Below, in pieces: positions 1-9,883 of a DNA stretch of 64,000 nt (its first letter is position 1; every line of letters begins with the position of its first letter). The position numbers and the translations under genes were made by a program. Origin of the DNA: Bimastos eiseni. Lineage: Eukaryota; Annelida; Clitellata; Crassiclitellata; Lumbricidae. Under the pieces are notes generated by a model, which made no database searches, had not been told where the DNA came from, and saw only the letters and a program-made list of their open reading frames with translations. The stretch spans positions 18,608,880-18,672,879 of the forward strand of contig OY365813.1 in assembly GCA_959347315.1 (NCBI GenBank), written 5' to 3'.

Positions 1-165
1 AGTGTTTTTGATCGGAAAGGCCTTGCGACTTAACCAGTCACTAGTACCCTAGGCCTACATCAAATCTTAGAGGTAAAGAAGAGCTCAGCCATGCCTGGCA
101 AGCATGTTGCGGCGTTCAAGATATCGCCACATTATTCAGGCCTAATATTTAAATAGCAGCCTATT
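1..165. repeat. Direct repeat, copy 1 (pair with 1027-1185)
   Basis: AGTGTTTTTGATCGGAAAGG through GCCTAATATTTAAATAGCAG is repeated 1.03 kb downstream with small differences. Copy 1 starts at the window edge, so its true left limit is unknown. Confidence 0.9.
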
Positions 166-440
166 CAGTGGCCCCCGCACCTTATGACTGGCCGAAGCAC
201 GTGCCCCTGCACTTTCTACAACTTATGGGCTCGAGGGGCACACATGTTTCATTATTGGCGCAATTACATGGGCATTTTATGGTTTGCTAGTCAGCTGATA
301 TAAAATGGCTCAGAGACACCAGTTGTCATTCCAGCTGCACTTTTACTCGCTCACATTGACGTAAGCAAAATAGTAATTAGGTCTACGTGTATTTTAAAGC
401 GTTATAGCCCAAGGCTTCTGCACTCAAGCGTACAATAGGC

Positions 441-1012
441 CTAGTCACCCCAGCCACCTCTCATCTGAAGTTCTCCAACCGAGCCATATCCAACGCCACA
501 CCACGTCTCTGGAACGATCTGCCTCCTGAATTCCGTACATTTTAGTTCCTTCACCATCACCGCCTGTCGTCCAACATCCTCTGTTCCAAGCTCCCCTGTC
601 CATCACCCCGGGCTTTCCACTCTAAACTTAAGTCTCACCTTTCCAAGAATTCTTACCCAGACTCCTTACTTCAGAGGCGCCGATCTCGTTTGACAGGTGG
701 GGGACACCCAATGAGAGGGGTATGAAATGTGGGGGGGACACACATATAATATGTCCCTCTCTGTAAAAGGTGGGGGGACTTTACCCCCTCAACCCCCCCC
801 CCCGGATCTCCGCCTCTGCCTTACTTGACATTCCTCCTATCAATCCTCGACCAAAACTACACCCTCCGCAGACCTCCAGGAAATCGGACTATACTCTACC
901 ACTGATTTGATGCAGCGTTCGTGAATAAGCTGGTGCCCTGCGCTTGGCTTTCAAGTGGCGCTTTAGAAATTTGGAAATTACGATTACGATAGCATAATTT
1001 CATCATTGTTAT
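441..1012 (+). mobile_element. LINE 3' end: reverse-transcriptase C terminus plus 3' tail
   Basis: At 450-550 one frame reads SNRATPRLWNDLP-like coding: actual string FSNRAISNATPRLWNDLPPE, then after a break FHSKLKSH. This is the C-terminal pattern of CR1/Jockey-type reverse transcriptases. The 3' end, GTGAATAAGCTGGTGCCCTG and GGCGCTTTAGAA...GATTACGAT, is a dispersed tail seen elsewhere. The MITE at 672-818 interrupts it. Confidence 0.8.
672..818. mobile_element. 147-bp hAT-like MITE nested in a LINE remnant
   Basis: Imperfect terminal inverted repeats CAGAGGCGCCGATCTC and CAGAGGCGGAGATCCG, flanked by the exact 8-bp duplication CCTTACTT (664-671 and 819-826). It has no coding capacity. A C9-11 run lies at 790-803. 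Confidence 0.88.
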
Positions 1013-1026
1013 CAATCCTGGGTCTA

Positions 1027-1185
1027 GTGTTTTTGATCGGAAAGGCCTTGCGACTTACCCAATCACTAGTAACCTACATCAAATCTTAGAGGTTGAGACG
1101 AGCTCAGCCATGCCTGGAAAGCATGTTCGTGTGCGGCGTTCAAGACATCGCCACATTATTCAGGCCTAATATTTAAATAACAGCC
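1027..1185. repeat. Direct repeat, copy 2
   Basis: About 90% identical by eye to 1-165, with a 6-nt insertion (GTGTGC-like) near 1130 and loss of CCCTAGG near 1070. The segment between the copies holds the LINE remnant and its nested MITE. Confidence 0.9.
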
Positions 1186-1859
1186 GATGCCACGAATGGT
1201 AGATAAGATATTTAGACTGGGCTCAAGATAAGACAGTTTGAAAACACGGCTAAGCTCCACGCTGTGTCAGGAAAGACGGAGGCACATCAACTTAAGAGTC
1301 GACATATAACATTTCTAGCACAAGAGTTTATTGTGCAAATGAAAGATTGCGCAAAGCCGAGACCCGTTCACAGTTTTTTGAGAACTTCCAAATATTTGAA
1401 AAACTATATGTGCATTGCTCTTACTGAATAGATGTGTCTAGTTTGACAAATTCTTTTAATATTCTAGACTAAATTTAAAACTTTTTCTGCAAAATTATAA
1501 ATGAAAATAAGAATAAAAATTAAATATATTATTTCAAAATACATATAATTATAGGCTACAGCTTTGTAGGTTTTCGTTTGGTTTCGTTAAATGTAGGCCT
1601 TCATTGGAGAAGATGATAGGCCTACATGCCAAATTAAAAAACACAACTTTACGAATTGAAAATAAAAGGCCACATTATTAATAGATGGCCCATACCTTAA
1701 TTAACAGATAGTCTGCTTGAGTTTGTACGTTATAAAATAGTAGCCAATATTGTACTACACTTTCAATTTCTAAGCTTGATATTTCAACAGTATTGAAGAT
1801 ATCCTATTATAACTAAGCGTAGCCTTTGAAACAAACCATATGTGCGCACTGCCCAATAA

Positions 1860-2455
1860 ACTCATCCTAGACCCACGCGTGTACAGCCCTATAAACCGAT
1901 CAACAGCCCACGCGCGCACAGCCCTATACCGATCAACAGCCCACACGCGCACCGAACAATAAACCGTTCGGCAGATCCACGGGCGCACTGCCGCATCAAC
2001 CGATCAACAGACGCACGCGCGCACTGCCGCATCAACTGATCAACAGACACGCGCGCTAGCCACCCAATAAACAGAACAACAGACTCAGGCGCGCACCGCC
2101 CACTAAACCCATCAGCAGACCTACGCGTGCACGGCCCAAAACACCGATAAACAGACTCACGTGCGCACGTTCCAATAAACCGAAACACCGACCCACGCGC
2201 GCACCTACCGACAAACCATCAACAGGCACACGCACGCACCGCCCAATGAACCGAGCAGCAGACCCACGAGCGAACCGTCCAATAAACCGATCAACAGACC
2301 CACGCGTACATAGCCGCATCAACCGATCAACAGACACACGCGCTCACCGCCACATCAACAGATGAACAGACCCTCGCGCGCACAGCCGTACCAACTGATC
2401 AACAGACACACACGCGCACAGCCGCATCAATCGATCAACAGACACACGCGCCATA
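1860..2455. repeat. GC-rich minisatellite, ~30-36 bp unit
   Basis: About 17-20 variant units of CCGATCAACAGACCCACGCG plus CGCACCGCCCAATAAA. It lies in the nAChR intron, about 430 bp before the loop C exon. All frames stay open over long stretches because stops are rare in the unit; I do not regard these frames as coding. Confidence 0.85.
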
Positions 2456-2888
2456 GACAGTTCCACCACCTACGCATCTACAAATTGACTACTGTCCGAA
2501 GTCAAGGCGTTACTTTGACCATTGATCACGCTATAACCATAGGAACTCCGTCACTGACTTCACCTTGCCGGTGCCAGGTCCAAGCCTGGATAAATGATTT
2601 CTGTTATCACACAGCGTCGTTGAAGTTACTACTACTACTTCAAACAATAGTCATATAATTTATGAGGAATAAACAAGGGAACAATGAACTTCCTGTTGAA
2701 TGAAATCTCTAGCTAAAATCCGTAGGGACTATCATCATGTCACATAATGAAGAGAGTGAGTTATAATTGTCCTTTTAAATATCTTTATATACTTCTCATT
2801 GTCCGAGATCATTTCTAAAACAGGCATATGGTTAATATAGAATCAAACTGCATATGATTAAAGGTTTTAGTTCGTTGTAATTTCTCAG

Positions 2889-3083
2889 GAATGCCGGCTC
2901 AGAGGAATGTGCTGAGCTATGATTGTTGTCCGGAACAATACATTGACGTAACGTTCACGGTCCACATACGACGTCGAACCCTCTACTATGGATTCAACCT
3001 CATCATACCCTGCGTACTCATCTCGTCCATGGCGCTTCTCGCTTTCACGCTGCCACCAGACGCTGGGGAAAAAATCTCTCTAG
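2889..3083 (+). CDS. nAChR exon: loop C, M1, start of M2
   Basis: The exon follows a TTTCTCAG acceptor and ends TCTCTAG|GTAAAC. It starts with two bases completing a Gly codon and ends after the first base of the next Gly. It encodes [26 protein letters not shown] and the GEKISL entry to M2. Both loop C tyrosines that line the agonist site are present. Confidence 0.96.
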
Positions 3084-6000
3084 GTAAACACGTTTACCAT
3101 AGCCTACCATCACAGCATTAGCCCATGAATAGCTATTGGGGAATCGTAATAACAAAATTTTTGATAACGTATGGTAATAATAAATGTTTTATTTATTTAC
3201 AAACTGACCGCAATGCAGCACGATTACATTACAAGTACAGTACGAACACATAATGACAAGTTATTACAGGAGTCGAATTTAGCTGTTGACAGCCATGCAA
3301 GGCGTCAATTACGTTATACATAGCATTTAACCAACGCCAAGAGATGGAAGAACTAGTAGACCTTACGAGGGGTTAATGGCGATTCTGCTAAACTAAAGGC
3401 TTCCATTAAAAGCATTCAAACGTGACGATTCTTCTAAAGTCGTTGGCAAAATCATTGAGTGTTAAAGTCATTCAGGTGTAATAATTGTTCTACAATATTT
3501 AGTTAAAATCAGTTAGGTGTGACAATTCTTCTAAGGTATTTTTAGAAACTCATTCGGATGTAACAATTCTTCTTAATTCATCCCTTAAAATCATTCAGGC
3601 GTGACAATTCTTCTAAACTCATTCAGGTGTGACAATCCTTCTGTCGCTGACGGTCTTTCTCCTGCTCGTCGCAGAAACGATGCCACCGACCTCCGACGCC
3701 GTTCCACTGATAGGTTAGAGCTCTTAATACTTCCGCACGGTGCGTTTTTATAGCGCATATGTTTGCCGTCACGCCACGGACAGCGACTCAGCGAAGAGAA
3801 ATTTATCATAATAAATAATTTCAATGTTTTTGGAGCCACATTGATTACGATCACGAGTTTAAACATTCATAAAAATAAAATAATAAGGCCTGTACCAATA
3901 ATTTATCTTAGGACTATATAAAATTAATCTTATCGTTGTTGTCACGAGCTTTTTCATAGGTTTGTTGCTATGGCGACCGGTTGGAAGATATTTTATGTAC
4001 ACAAACCTGTATTTTGAGGCTTTGCGCTCTGTCAACTTAGCGTTCAGAGGCACGTTCAAACATACCACCGGGATCGACGATTATAGAACTGTCAGTCTGA
4101 CAGTATTTTTGAAAAGCGCAGTAGGACTGTTGTACGTGCAAGTGCGCTGAGCCGCTGATGATGATGATAATAATAATAACAATAACAACAACAATAATAA
4201 TAACAATAGTAGTAATAATAATTTCTGAGCTGAAGAAATAAACTTTTGTTCAAATCGCTATAGAAACCTTCGGTCCCCTCAACTATAGTGAGGGCCTCGC
4301 CTTTTTTTCCGAGACTGGACGCCGACTTTCAACTACTACCGGTGACACCCGAGAGACAAACTTCCTTTTCCAGAACTTGTCGGCATTGATCCAATGTTTA
4401 AATGCGTTGGCTTTTCGGGGCACTTTGTCAAGATTACAATCCACTGACAAACGGCGACCCAGATGGCCTGATGACAGATCCGTTGGCAATGCCAATGATG
4501 AATAATACCATATGTGACATAATAATAATAATAACAACAGTAATAATAATAACAATTATAATAATAATAATAACAATACCAATAATAACAATAACAATAC
4601 CAATAATAATAACAATAATAAATAATAATAATAATAGACTTAAGATTGATGCACGTGGTGCATTTGTGAGGCTTGTTGGTTAAATTCTGCAATTACGTAA
4701 TAACACAGACAATTAACGCCGCCCTCCTCCCTTAATTAGTCTGGATCTGGAGTGGCAATACGCAAAATAACGTTAGGGGAGTGACAACGCTAGAACTTTA
4801 CGCTGCAACATCTTCTGGCTTCAGTGACCGCTGTCGCCCATCTCAATGGACAGCTTTATAAATGGTATTGGGAGACTTTGACAATTGCTGTAATGTGCAA
4901 AGCAAATTTCTGTCGACGGCAACGGCCACTGTTATCATAAGCTGTCGTTAAACTCTCGATCCATTCGATTCCATTTGACTGAATATTTGAAGAAAAGAAT
5001 ATTTAGGGACATCTTATGACAGCAAAGGTCTTTGACGTCTTACCATGTTGTTGACTCTTGTGTTTGATACATTTTAGGGGCCTACCTGTCCCTTTGGTTT
5101 CGTCAATCTGGCAAGGGCCTTTCGAGTTGTTTTCATTCTCACTATCAGACATAGGGCTCCTTGGTCTTACGGTTTCTTTATTCTTCGTTATCTACAACAC
5201 TACTAGGCATATTTACATTAATATGGGTTGTTTTTTTAAATTATTTTTTTATTTTTTGTGTTTTTCTTTAGACTACACATGTAATTAGTTATATACGCAA
5301 ACTATTTACACAATGTTATGCAATATCAAGTTTGGAAGCATTTCTATATGTGCATATATATTTTTATATTTATGTAATGCTGTATAAGTAGATGTAGATT
5401 TAATAAACATACTGATTTGGTCGAATAGGAGGCGATTGATGCGTTCTATAGAATCTTACCATTGGTGATCTCACCAATGATTCTTACCACCTCTTTCTGC
5501 AGACCTGTTATCTGGATGCTGCTTTTTATGGTGCAGTCGATTCCGAGTTCTTGGAGCTTGTTGCGTATGCATCGGCTGATGTTATTCGGTGACAGTGACT
5601 GAATGTTTTTATTAAGTCTAGGTATAAATATATCTGCTTTCATTAGTAGTGAAGGTGTCGTGAGTGATCGGGCAAAGCGATCAGTTTTATTGTGCACGTA
5701 ATAGTTTACACCTTACACAGTGTGTGAACAGTAATTTCCCTGGTTTATATTATTTTATTGCTTAGTTGTTTCTTATTTATAGGAATGTACTTTGCGTGTA
5801 TCATGTTGATGTGTTCCCTATCGGTCGTCTTCACTGTGCTAGTTCTAAACTATCACCACAGAGGGCCAGACACTCATCAAATGCCTCGGCTGGTATGTAT
5901 TTGTATACATGCGTATATTATTATACGCCCTTATCACTGGGTTCCTAACTGATATAATAATGGACGAAGGCTTCTTCCATTATTATATCAGCTTCAAGGA

Positions 6001-7535
6001 GGGTGGTGTTAGTCATCTTTGTCGGAGCACAGTGGGGGCTAAACATTATTAGGCTACAACGTAGGTTGCCAATATAAAGTTAGACCCCTGGTTTATGGAT
6101 CATCACCTCTGTGTAAATATATGCTACCCATTAAATTATCTGATAATTCTTTATACGGTATAACAAATATTCTGAATTAACTTCGTCAACGCTTGCCTTC
6201 TCGCAGTGCCTTTCCCAAGCCTGGATAAAGGATAAGGGCGACGCCAATGATATTTGTTATCATCACAGTGTCGTTAAACTGAACCACTAGGCCTACTACT
6301 ACTAAGCCATGGTAAGGACTGTTCTAAAAAAAATTTGCCATATAGCTCTAACTGAATGCAGCAGAATAGCAGCAAATTGTATTTTTGCAATCCTTGATTC
6401 GTGAAGGCACCTATTTAAACTCCTCCATTGTTCGCTCTATAAAAGTGCCAACGCCACGTCTAAATTAAGGAGGAGGGCGACGCAATTACATACTTGTTAT
6501 TATAGGCCGCATACAGTCAAACTGAAACTATAGGGTACTGCTACTATTTTCTGAATTAAATTCGACGAATGTATGCATTATGTATTTACGCATAAATGCA
6601 GCATACGAACAGCGATAGCTGTTCAAAAATGATTTCTGTCAACGTCTAACGTCGTTGTTGTCATACGATGTCGTTAGACTTTGGATCCGTCAATAACATG
6701 CGGCCAGTCCTAGTGCCGGAGCCTATAGCGAACCCGCAAGCTGTTTTCCACAGCGGCACATCACACGCTCTTACCGATGAGGCTAACTCTGTACTGCTTG
6801 CACTTTGGCAGTGCTAGTTCAAAGTTTAGATAGGCTGAGGGCATCAGAATCATAGCTGCGTCACATGAGCCTCTATAGAAGTGACGTAGGGATGCTTACG
6901 TAGATCACGTTTCAAATGGTCGTTTGAAGTAATTTCTGTTAATCGTTGCTCAGGTGAGAATTGGGATCTGCCAGTGGTTGGCCAGACTCCTACGGATGGA
7001 GAGACCTGGTCAGCCTTTGGCCACCATTCACCAACTATCGAAGAAGGCATCTCTATCTCGGCGAGATGCCTCGCTTCATGCCAAGTCGTCGTTCAGAGGG
7101 TCTAAACCCCCGAACGCAAGCGACGCAGACGAAAGGAGCACGCGCTACCCCAACCACAACATCTGGACGTCCAATTCCCGCGTGGCACAGGAACTGTCCC
7201 ACTGCCACCCTCATAGCAACGTCCTCCTGCTAGAACATCCGAGGTTCCTCCAGGCAGGGCCGCAGACAACGCCCGAGCCCCAAGCTGACCATCATCACCC
7301 GACGGACTCCACCACTCACGGTAGTCACCGATGCTCCCTGCTTAAGGAGATCCTAAGGGAACTGCAGAAGGTCAACGAGAAAGTTCGAAGGGACGAGGAG
7401 TCACAGGATGTCTGTAACGATTGGAAGTTCGCTGCTATGGTAATCGATAGACTATGTCTTATCGTCTTCACGATTTTCACGTTCATATCGACGTTCGCCA
7501 TTTTGTTTTCTGCGCCTCATTTTACGGTCGGATGA
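2889..7535 (+). CDS. Nicotinic acetylcholine receptor alpha subunit, alpha7-type (3' part, four exons)
   Basis: This gene encodes a cation-selective pentameric ligand-gated channel subunit of the plasma membrane. Coding exons are 2889-3083, 3627-3713, 5783-5892 and 6954-7535; phases join without a break and give 323 residues to a TGA. The order is loop C with YDCC and a following Tyr (the vicinal Cys pair marks an alpha subunit), M1, M2, M3, a cytoplasmic loop of about 140 residues, an amphipathic pre-M4 helix, and M4 ending about 11 residues from the C terminus. M2 keeps Glu at -1' (GEK), Thr at 6', Leu at 9' and Glu at 20', the cation-channel pattern. Exon lengths 195, 87 and 110 equal those I recall for vertebrate CHRNA7. 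The exons for the signal peptide and most of the ligand-binding domain must lie upstream; none was recognised in 1-2888. Orthology within the alpha7/alpha9-like group is inferred, not shown. Confidence 0.95.
3412..3626. repeat. Tandem repeat copying the M2-exon acceptor junction
   Basis: About five degenerate units of about 40 bp, beginning near 3412, 3468, 3510, 3551 and 3592, read CATTCAGGYGTGACAATTCT plus TCT and a variable spacer. The authentic junction at 3620-3646 (ATTCAG|GTGTGACAATCCTTCT) is the last unit. The unit near 3592 differs by only a few bases from the real one across intron end and first coding bases. Confidence 0.85.
3627..3713 (+). CDS. nAChR exon: M2 pore helix and M2-M3 loop
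   Basis: This 87-nt exon has acceptor ATTCAG|GTGTGACA and donor ATAG|GTTAGA. It encodes [16 protein letters not shown] and [11 protein letters not shown], the pore lining and the M2-M3 linker. The bases just upstream are tandem copies of this same acceptor junction (see the separate repeat entry). Confidence 0.96.
5783..5892 (+). CDS. nAChR exon: M3
   Basis: This 110-nt exon has acceptor TTTATAG|GAATG and donor GGCTG|GTATGT. It encodes [20 protein letters not shown] followed by [13 protein letters not shown]. The YHHR.PDTH..P start of the M3-M4 loop is a family signature. It ends in phase 0. Confidence 0.95.
5949..5991. repeat. Near-perfect 43-bp palindrome
   Basis: Arms CTGATATAATAATGGA and TCCATTATTATATCAG are exact; the inner GAAG-G-CTTC also pairs, leaving one mismatch and a single central base. 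It lies 57 bp after the M3 exon of the nAChR. Confidence 0.95.
6200..6295 (+). repeat. Dispersed repeat ending GTGTCGTTAAACTG-ACTACTACT
   Basis: The core is AGCCTGGATAAAGGAKRAGGGCGACG, then CACAGTGTCGTTAAACTG and an ACT-repeat tail, the layout of a retroposon 3' end. Copies: 2,570-2,645, 6,450-6,545, 29,400-29,480, 58,250-58,340, 58,385-58,465. Confidence 0.7.
6954..7535 (+). CDS. nAChR last exon: cytoplasmic loop, MA helix, M4, stop
   Basis: The acceptor is GCTCAG|GTGAGA. The exon opens with [17 protein letters not shown], runs through a poorly conserved His-rich loop, then an amphipathic helix ([20 protein letters not shown]) and M4 ([20 protein letters not shown]), and stops at TGA. The first codon GTG is not an initiator; it is an internal Val after the splice. 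Confidence 0.95.
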   Translation: MRIGICQWLARLLRMERPGQPLATIHQLSKKASLSRRDASLHAKSSFRGSKPPNASDADERSTRYPNHNIWTSNSRVAQELSHCHPHSNVLLLEHPRFLQAGPQTTPEPQADHHHPTDSTTHGSHRCSLLKEILRELQKVNEKVRRDEESQDVCNDWKFAAMVIDRLCLIVFTIFTFISTFAILFSAPHFTVG

Positions 7536-9141
7536 TATATGACGAGGAAGATGAAGCGTACACCCGGTGTGGCTATACTGCTACCCCTAACGACGCCGTG
7601 TCATAAATAAGCTGATCTGCGTCACCCTCCTTGTCTACTCTGGCTAATGTCTGACACTACCGCAAATTCGGAAAGTGCACTGAAAAGTAGGCATGTCTTA
7701 ATTTAATATCTTGCGTCGTCCACCTATTTTATCGAAGCTCGGGACTAGCATCATCAGAGTAAAGATATTGACGGAACTGAAACAGCGGGCACCATCAGGT
7801 GCTTGGATAATCGGTAGCTTACAAACCACCAGTTGATGCAATCGCTACTTCTCCTCGCCCGCTGGACTTGGTGATTGGTGAAGCCTCCCCTGATCATCTG
7901 GAAACTGAACTCTGTGGCGAACGGGTAGTCCAAAGGTCATTGGACTACTCGTTGGACAAGATGGAGGAAAGGGAGGTTGAGAGAAAATTTGCCCTCAACC
8001 TGCCTTGTTTTCATTATGCCCTTAACCTCCTCCCTTTTCTTTATTTTGCCTTCAACTTCCTTTCCCTCCATTTTCAAAATTAGGCTACTAGCCACATTTA
8101 AAAAAAATATGCATTGCACAACAGACCGGGTTTTTCCGTATCTTATGACATAACAAAAATGTTTTGTCACGAGACTATGATCATTGTCCAAGACCTGTCA
8201 TTGGAAATGCATTAGGTGGGCTTAATCAGTCAAAATCATTGATGTGATAAATATTCCAGTTAAAGTATACTCGTTATATATTCGGGCCCTGAAATTTCTT
8301 AAGCCTGACAATTGACAATAACTCTGGATCTATCAATCCTCGTCTGGTTTCTTAGCTATAAATCTGTCAAATAAGTGTTTTTAACTAACCGTTTTCAACA
8401 CGTTGTTTACTTAACAACCTAATATTCTAAGTTCTGCCCATTCTATAGTCTCCTTGACCTACGGAATGCAAATCATTTCATCGCCAAGGCTATCCGCCTA
8501 TATGTCGGTTCAGCGATTTCCTACATCGACTTTTCCTTTCGCTGAGCGTCACCTTTTGAAGTTAATGCTAACACTGCCACCAAAAACAAAATGGCCGACA
8601 CAAAGTACGATACACGATACACTGAGACCATTGCATACAACACCATCAACACCGAAGTAATGTGGCAGAACCACGCGACGTTGACAGTCATCAAGTTCCT
8701 GTGAAAGAGACACCACACTATTCCCATTAAGCATCTGGAATATTCTCCTCTTCTTCTTCACCCAACAATTCATCAGTTAATCAATCAATCTGTGTCAGTT
8801 TGAAATTAAACAAATTAAACGATAATTATAAAATTATTATCATACAGCTCCCCCTCTGAGGTGCTGTATAATCATAGATGGAGACTTGGTCTTACATCTG
8901 GGAGACAGATGGGAAAATAATCCGGTTTGGGTGGACAGGTAAGAAAAAAATTTCGATGAACAGTGTAAAGCACTGTAGAAATTGATAATGCCAATGAAAA
9001 TATTTCTGAAATATTTTGGAGGGGATATCTCCTCAAGGTGAAATGTTGGAGGAAACCGTCCCCTCCTGTCCCCCTCTAAGTTGCCACCCCTGTATATAAT
9101 AAGCTTCTAACTCTGCGGAAAAAGCAGTCTTAAGCCTTAAG
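7536..9141. other. Intergenic region between nAChR and PGAP1 3' ends
   Basis: Holds the nAChR 3' UTR and convergent PGAP1 3' side. I see no exon. A loose foldback with GGGAGGTTGAG / CTTCAACTTCC arms lies at 7,960-8,085, and 9,050-9,092 ends in CCACCCCTG, like a transposon terminus without a visible partner. Confidence 0.6.
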
Positions 9142-9289
9142 GAACCAATAGATCGGTGAGGGAAGGGCCAGAGAGAAAATGTGCACTCCCAGAAGAAGCC
9201 AGTTCCACGTCACTAAGGCAATAACACAAAGTGTTTTCATGCACAGCAGCTGTACAAGCAAAAATGGGCCAGCAAGAGGTAACATCACT
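9142..9289 (-). CDS. Candidate PGAP1 terminal exon (unproven)
   Basis: After a TTGTACAG acceptor, an open frame of about 39 codons runs LLCMKTLCVIALVTWNWLLL, then HIFSLALPSPIYWFLKA and TAA. Its hydrophobicity suits a PGAP1 C-terminal membrane segment, but it needs a phase-0 donor in exon 25 (possible only at ATG|GTCTAC). It may equally be chance. Confidence 0.25.
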
Positions 9290-9614
9290 TGATTTTGGAA
9301 CATTCAAAAACCAAGCCAACTATAGTCTATTCACAAGAATGCAATGCTAAACTGCAACATCTGTAGCAACATTCATTGTAATGCCTAAGCAGGACCAAAT
9401 TAAAAAATGTGGTGGCCGTGTTCAGCAGACTTAATACATTATTATTATTCATAGTATTTTATATAGCACCCCTTCAAGTTTACCTACTCATATATGCAGG
9501 TATGCAGGTATCTACATATATCAGTACATATGTATACATTTATGACATGTATGCATGCATGTATGTATGCACGCACATATGTATATAAGTACCCATTTAC
9601 ATAACTAAGACTAC

Positions 9615-9656
<42 letters not shown>

Positions 9657-9784
9657 GTGTAAGCATCAACAGAGCACTTTCAACATAGACTACAAATGTC
9701 CCATGTGAATGACTATTGTAGTATTGTACTTTAGTGCAAATGCTAAACTGAAGATGTTGAAGATCACCCAACAGATAGACTGAC

Positions 9785-9883
9785 CTTCCAAACGAATAAT
9801 CCGAGTAGACCATAGGAATGGAAGTCAGACAGGCCACGATACCAACAGCACGAGAAGGGTCAACAACCAGACCCAGAGCCCCG
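9785..9883 (-). CDS. PGAP1: PGAP1 exon 25: penultimate or last coding exon
   Basis: The CTGCAG acceptor is in phase with exon 24. It encodes ALGLVVDPSRAVGIVACLTS, matching LNPDPCKPLAFILIP. The 3' limit is uncertain: AAG|GTCAGT at 9784 is one donor, ATG|GTCTAC a few codons earlier is another. Without splicing the frame runs on into a CA repeat. Confidence 0.78.

Noticed and set aside
1..1185. LTR retrotransposon with 160-bp LTRs
   Set aside because: The repeats do not begin TG and end CA, there is no primer-binding site or polypurine tract, and the interior is a LINE tail plus a MITE.
7868..8191. Overlapping frames on both strands near 8 kb
   Set aside because: They arise from a loose foldback of GGGAGGTTGAGG-like sequence, with no coding signature.
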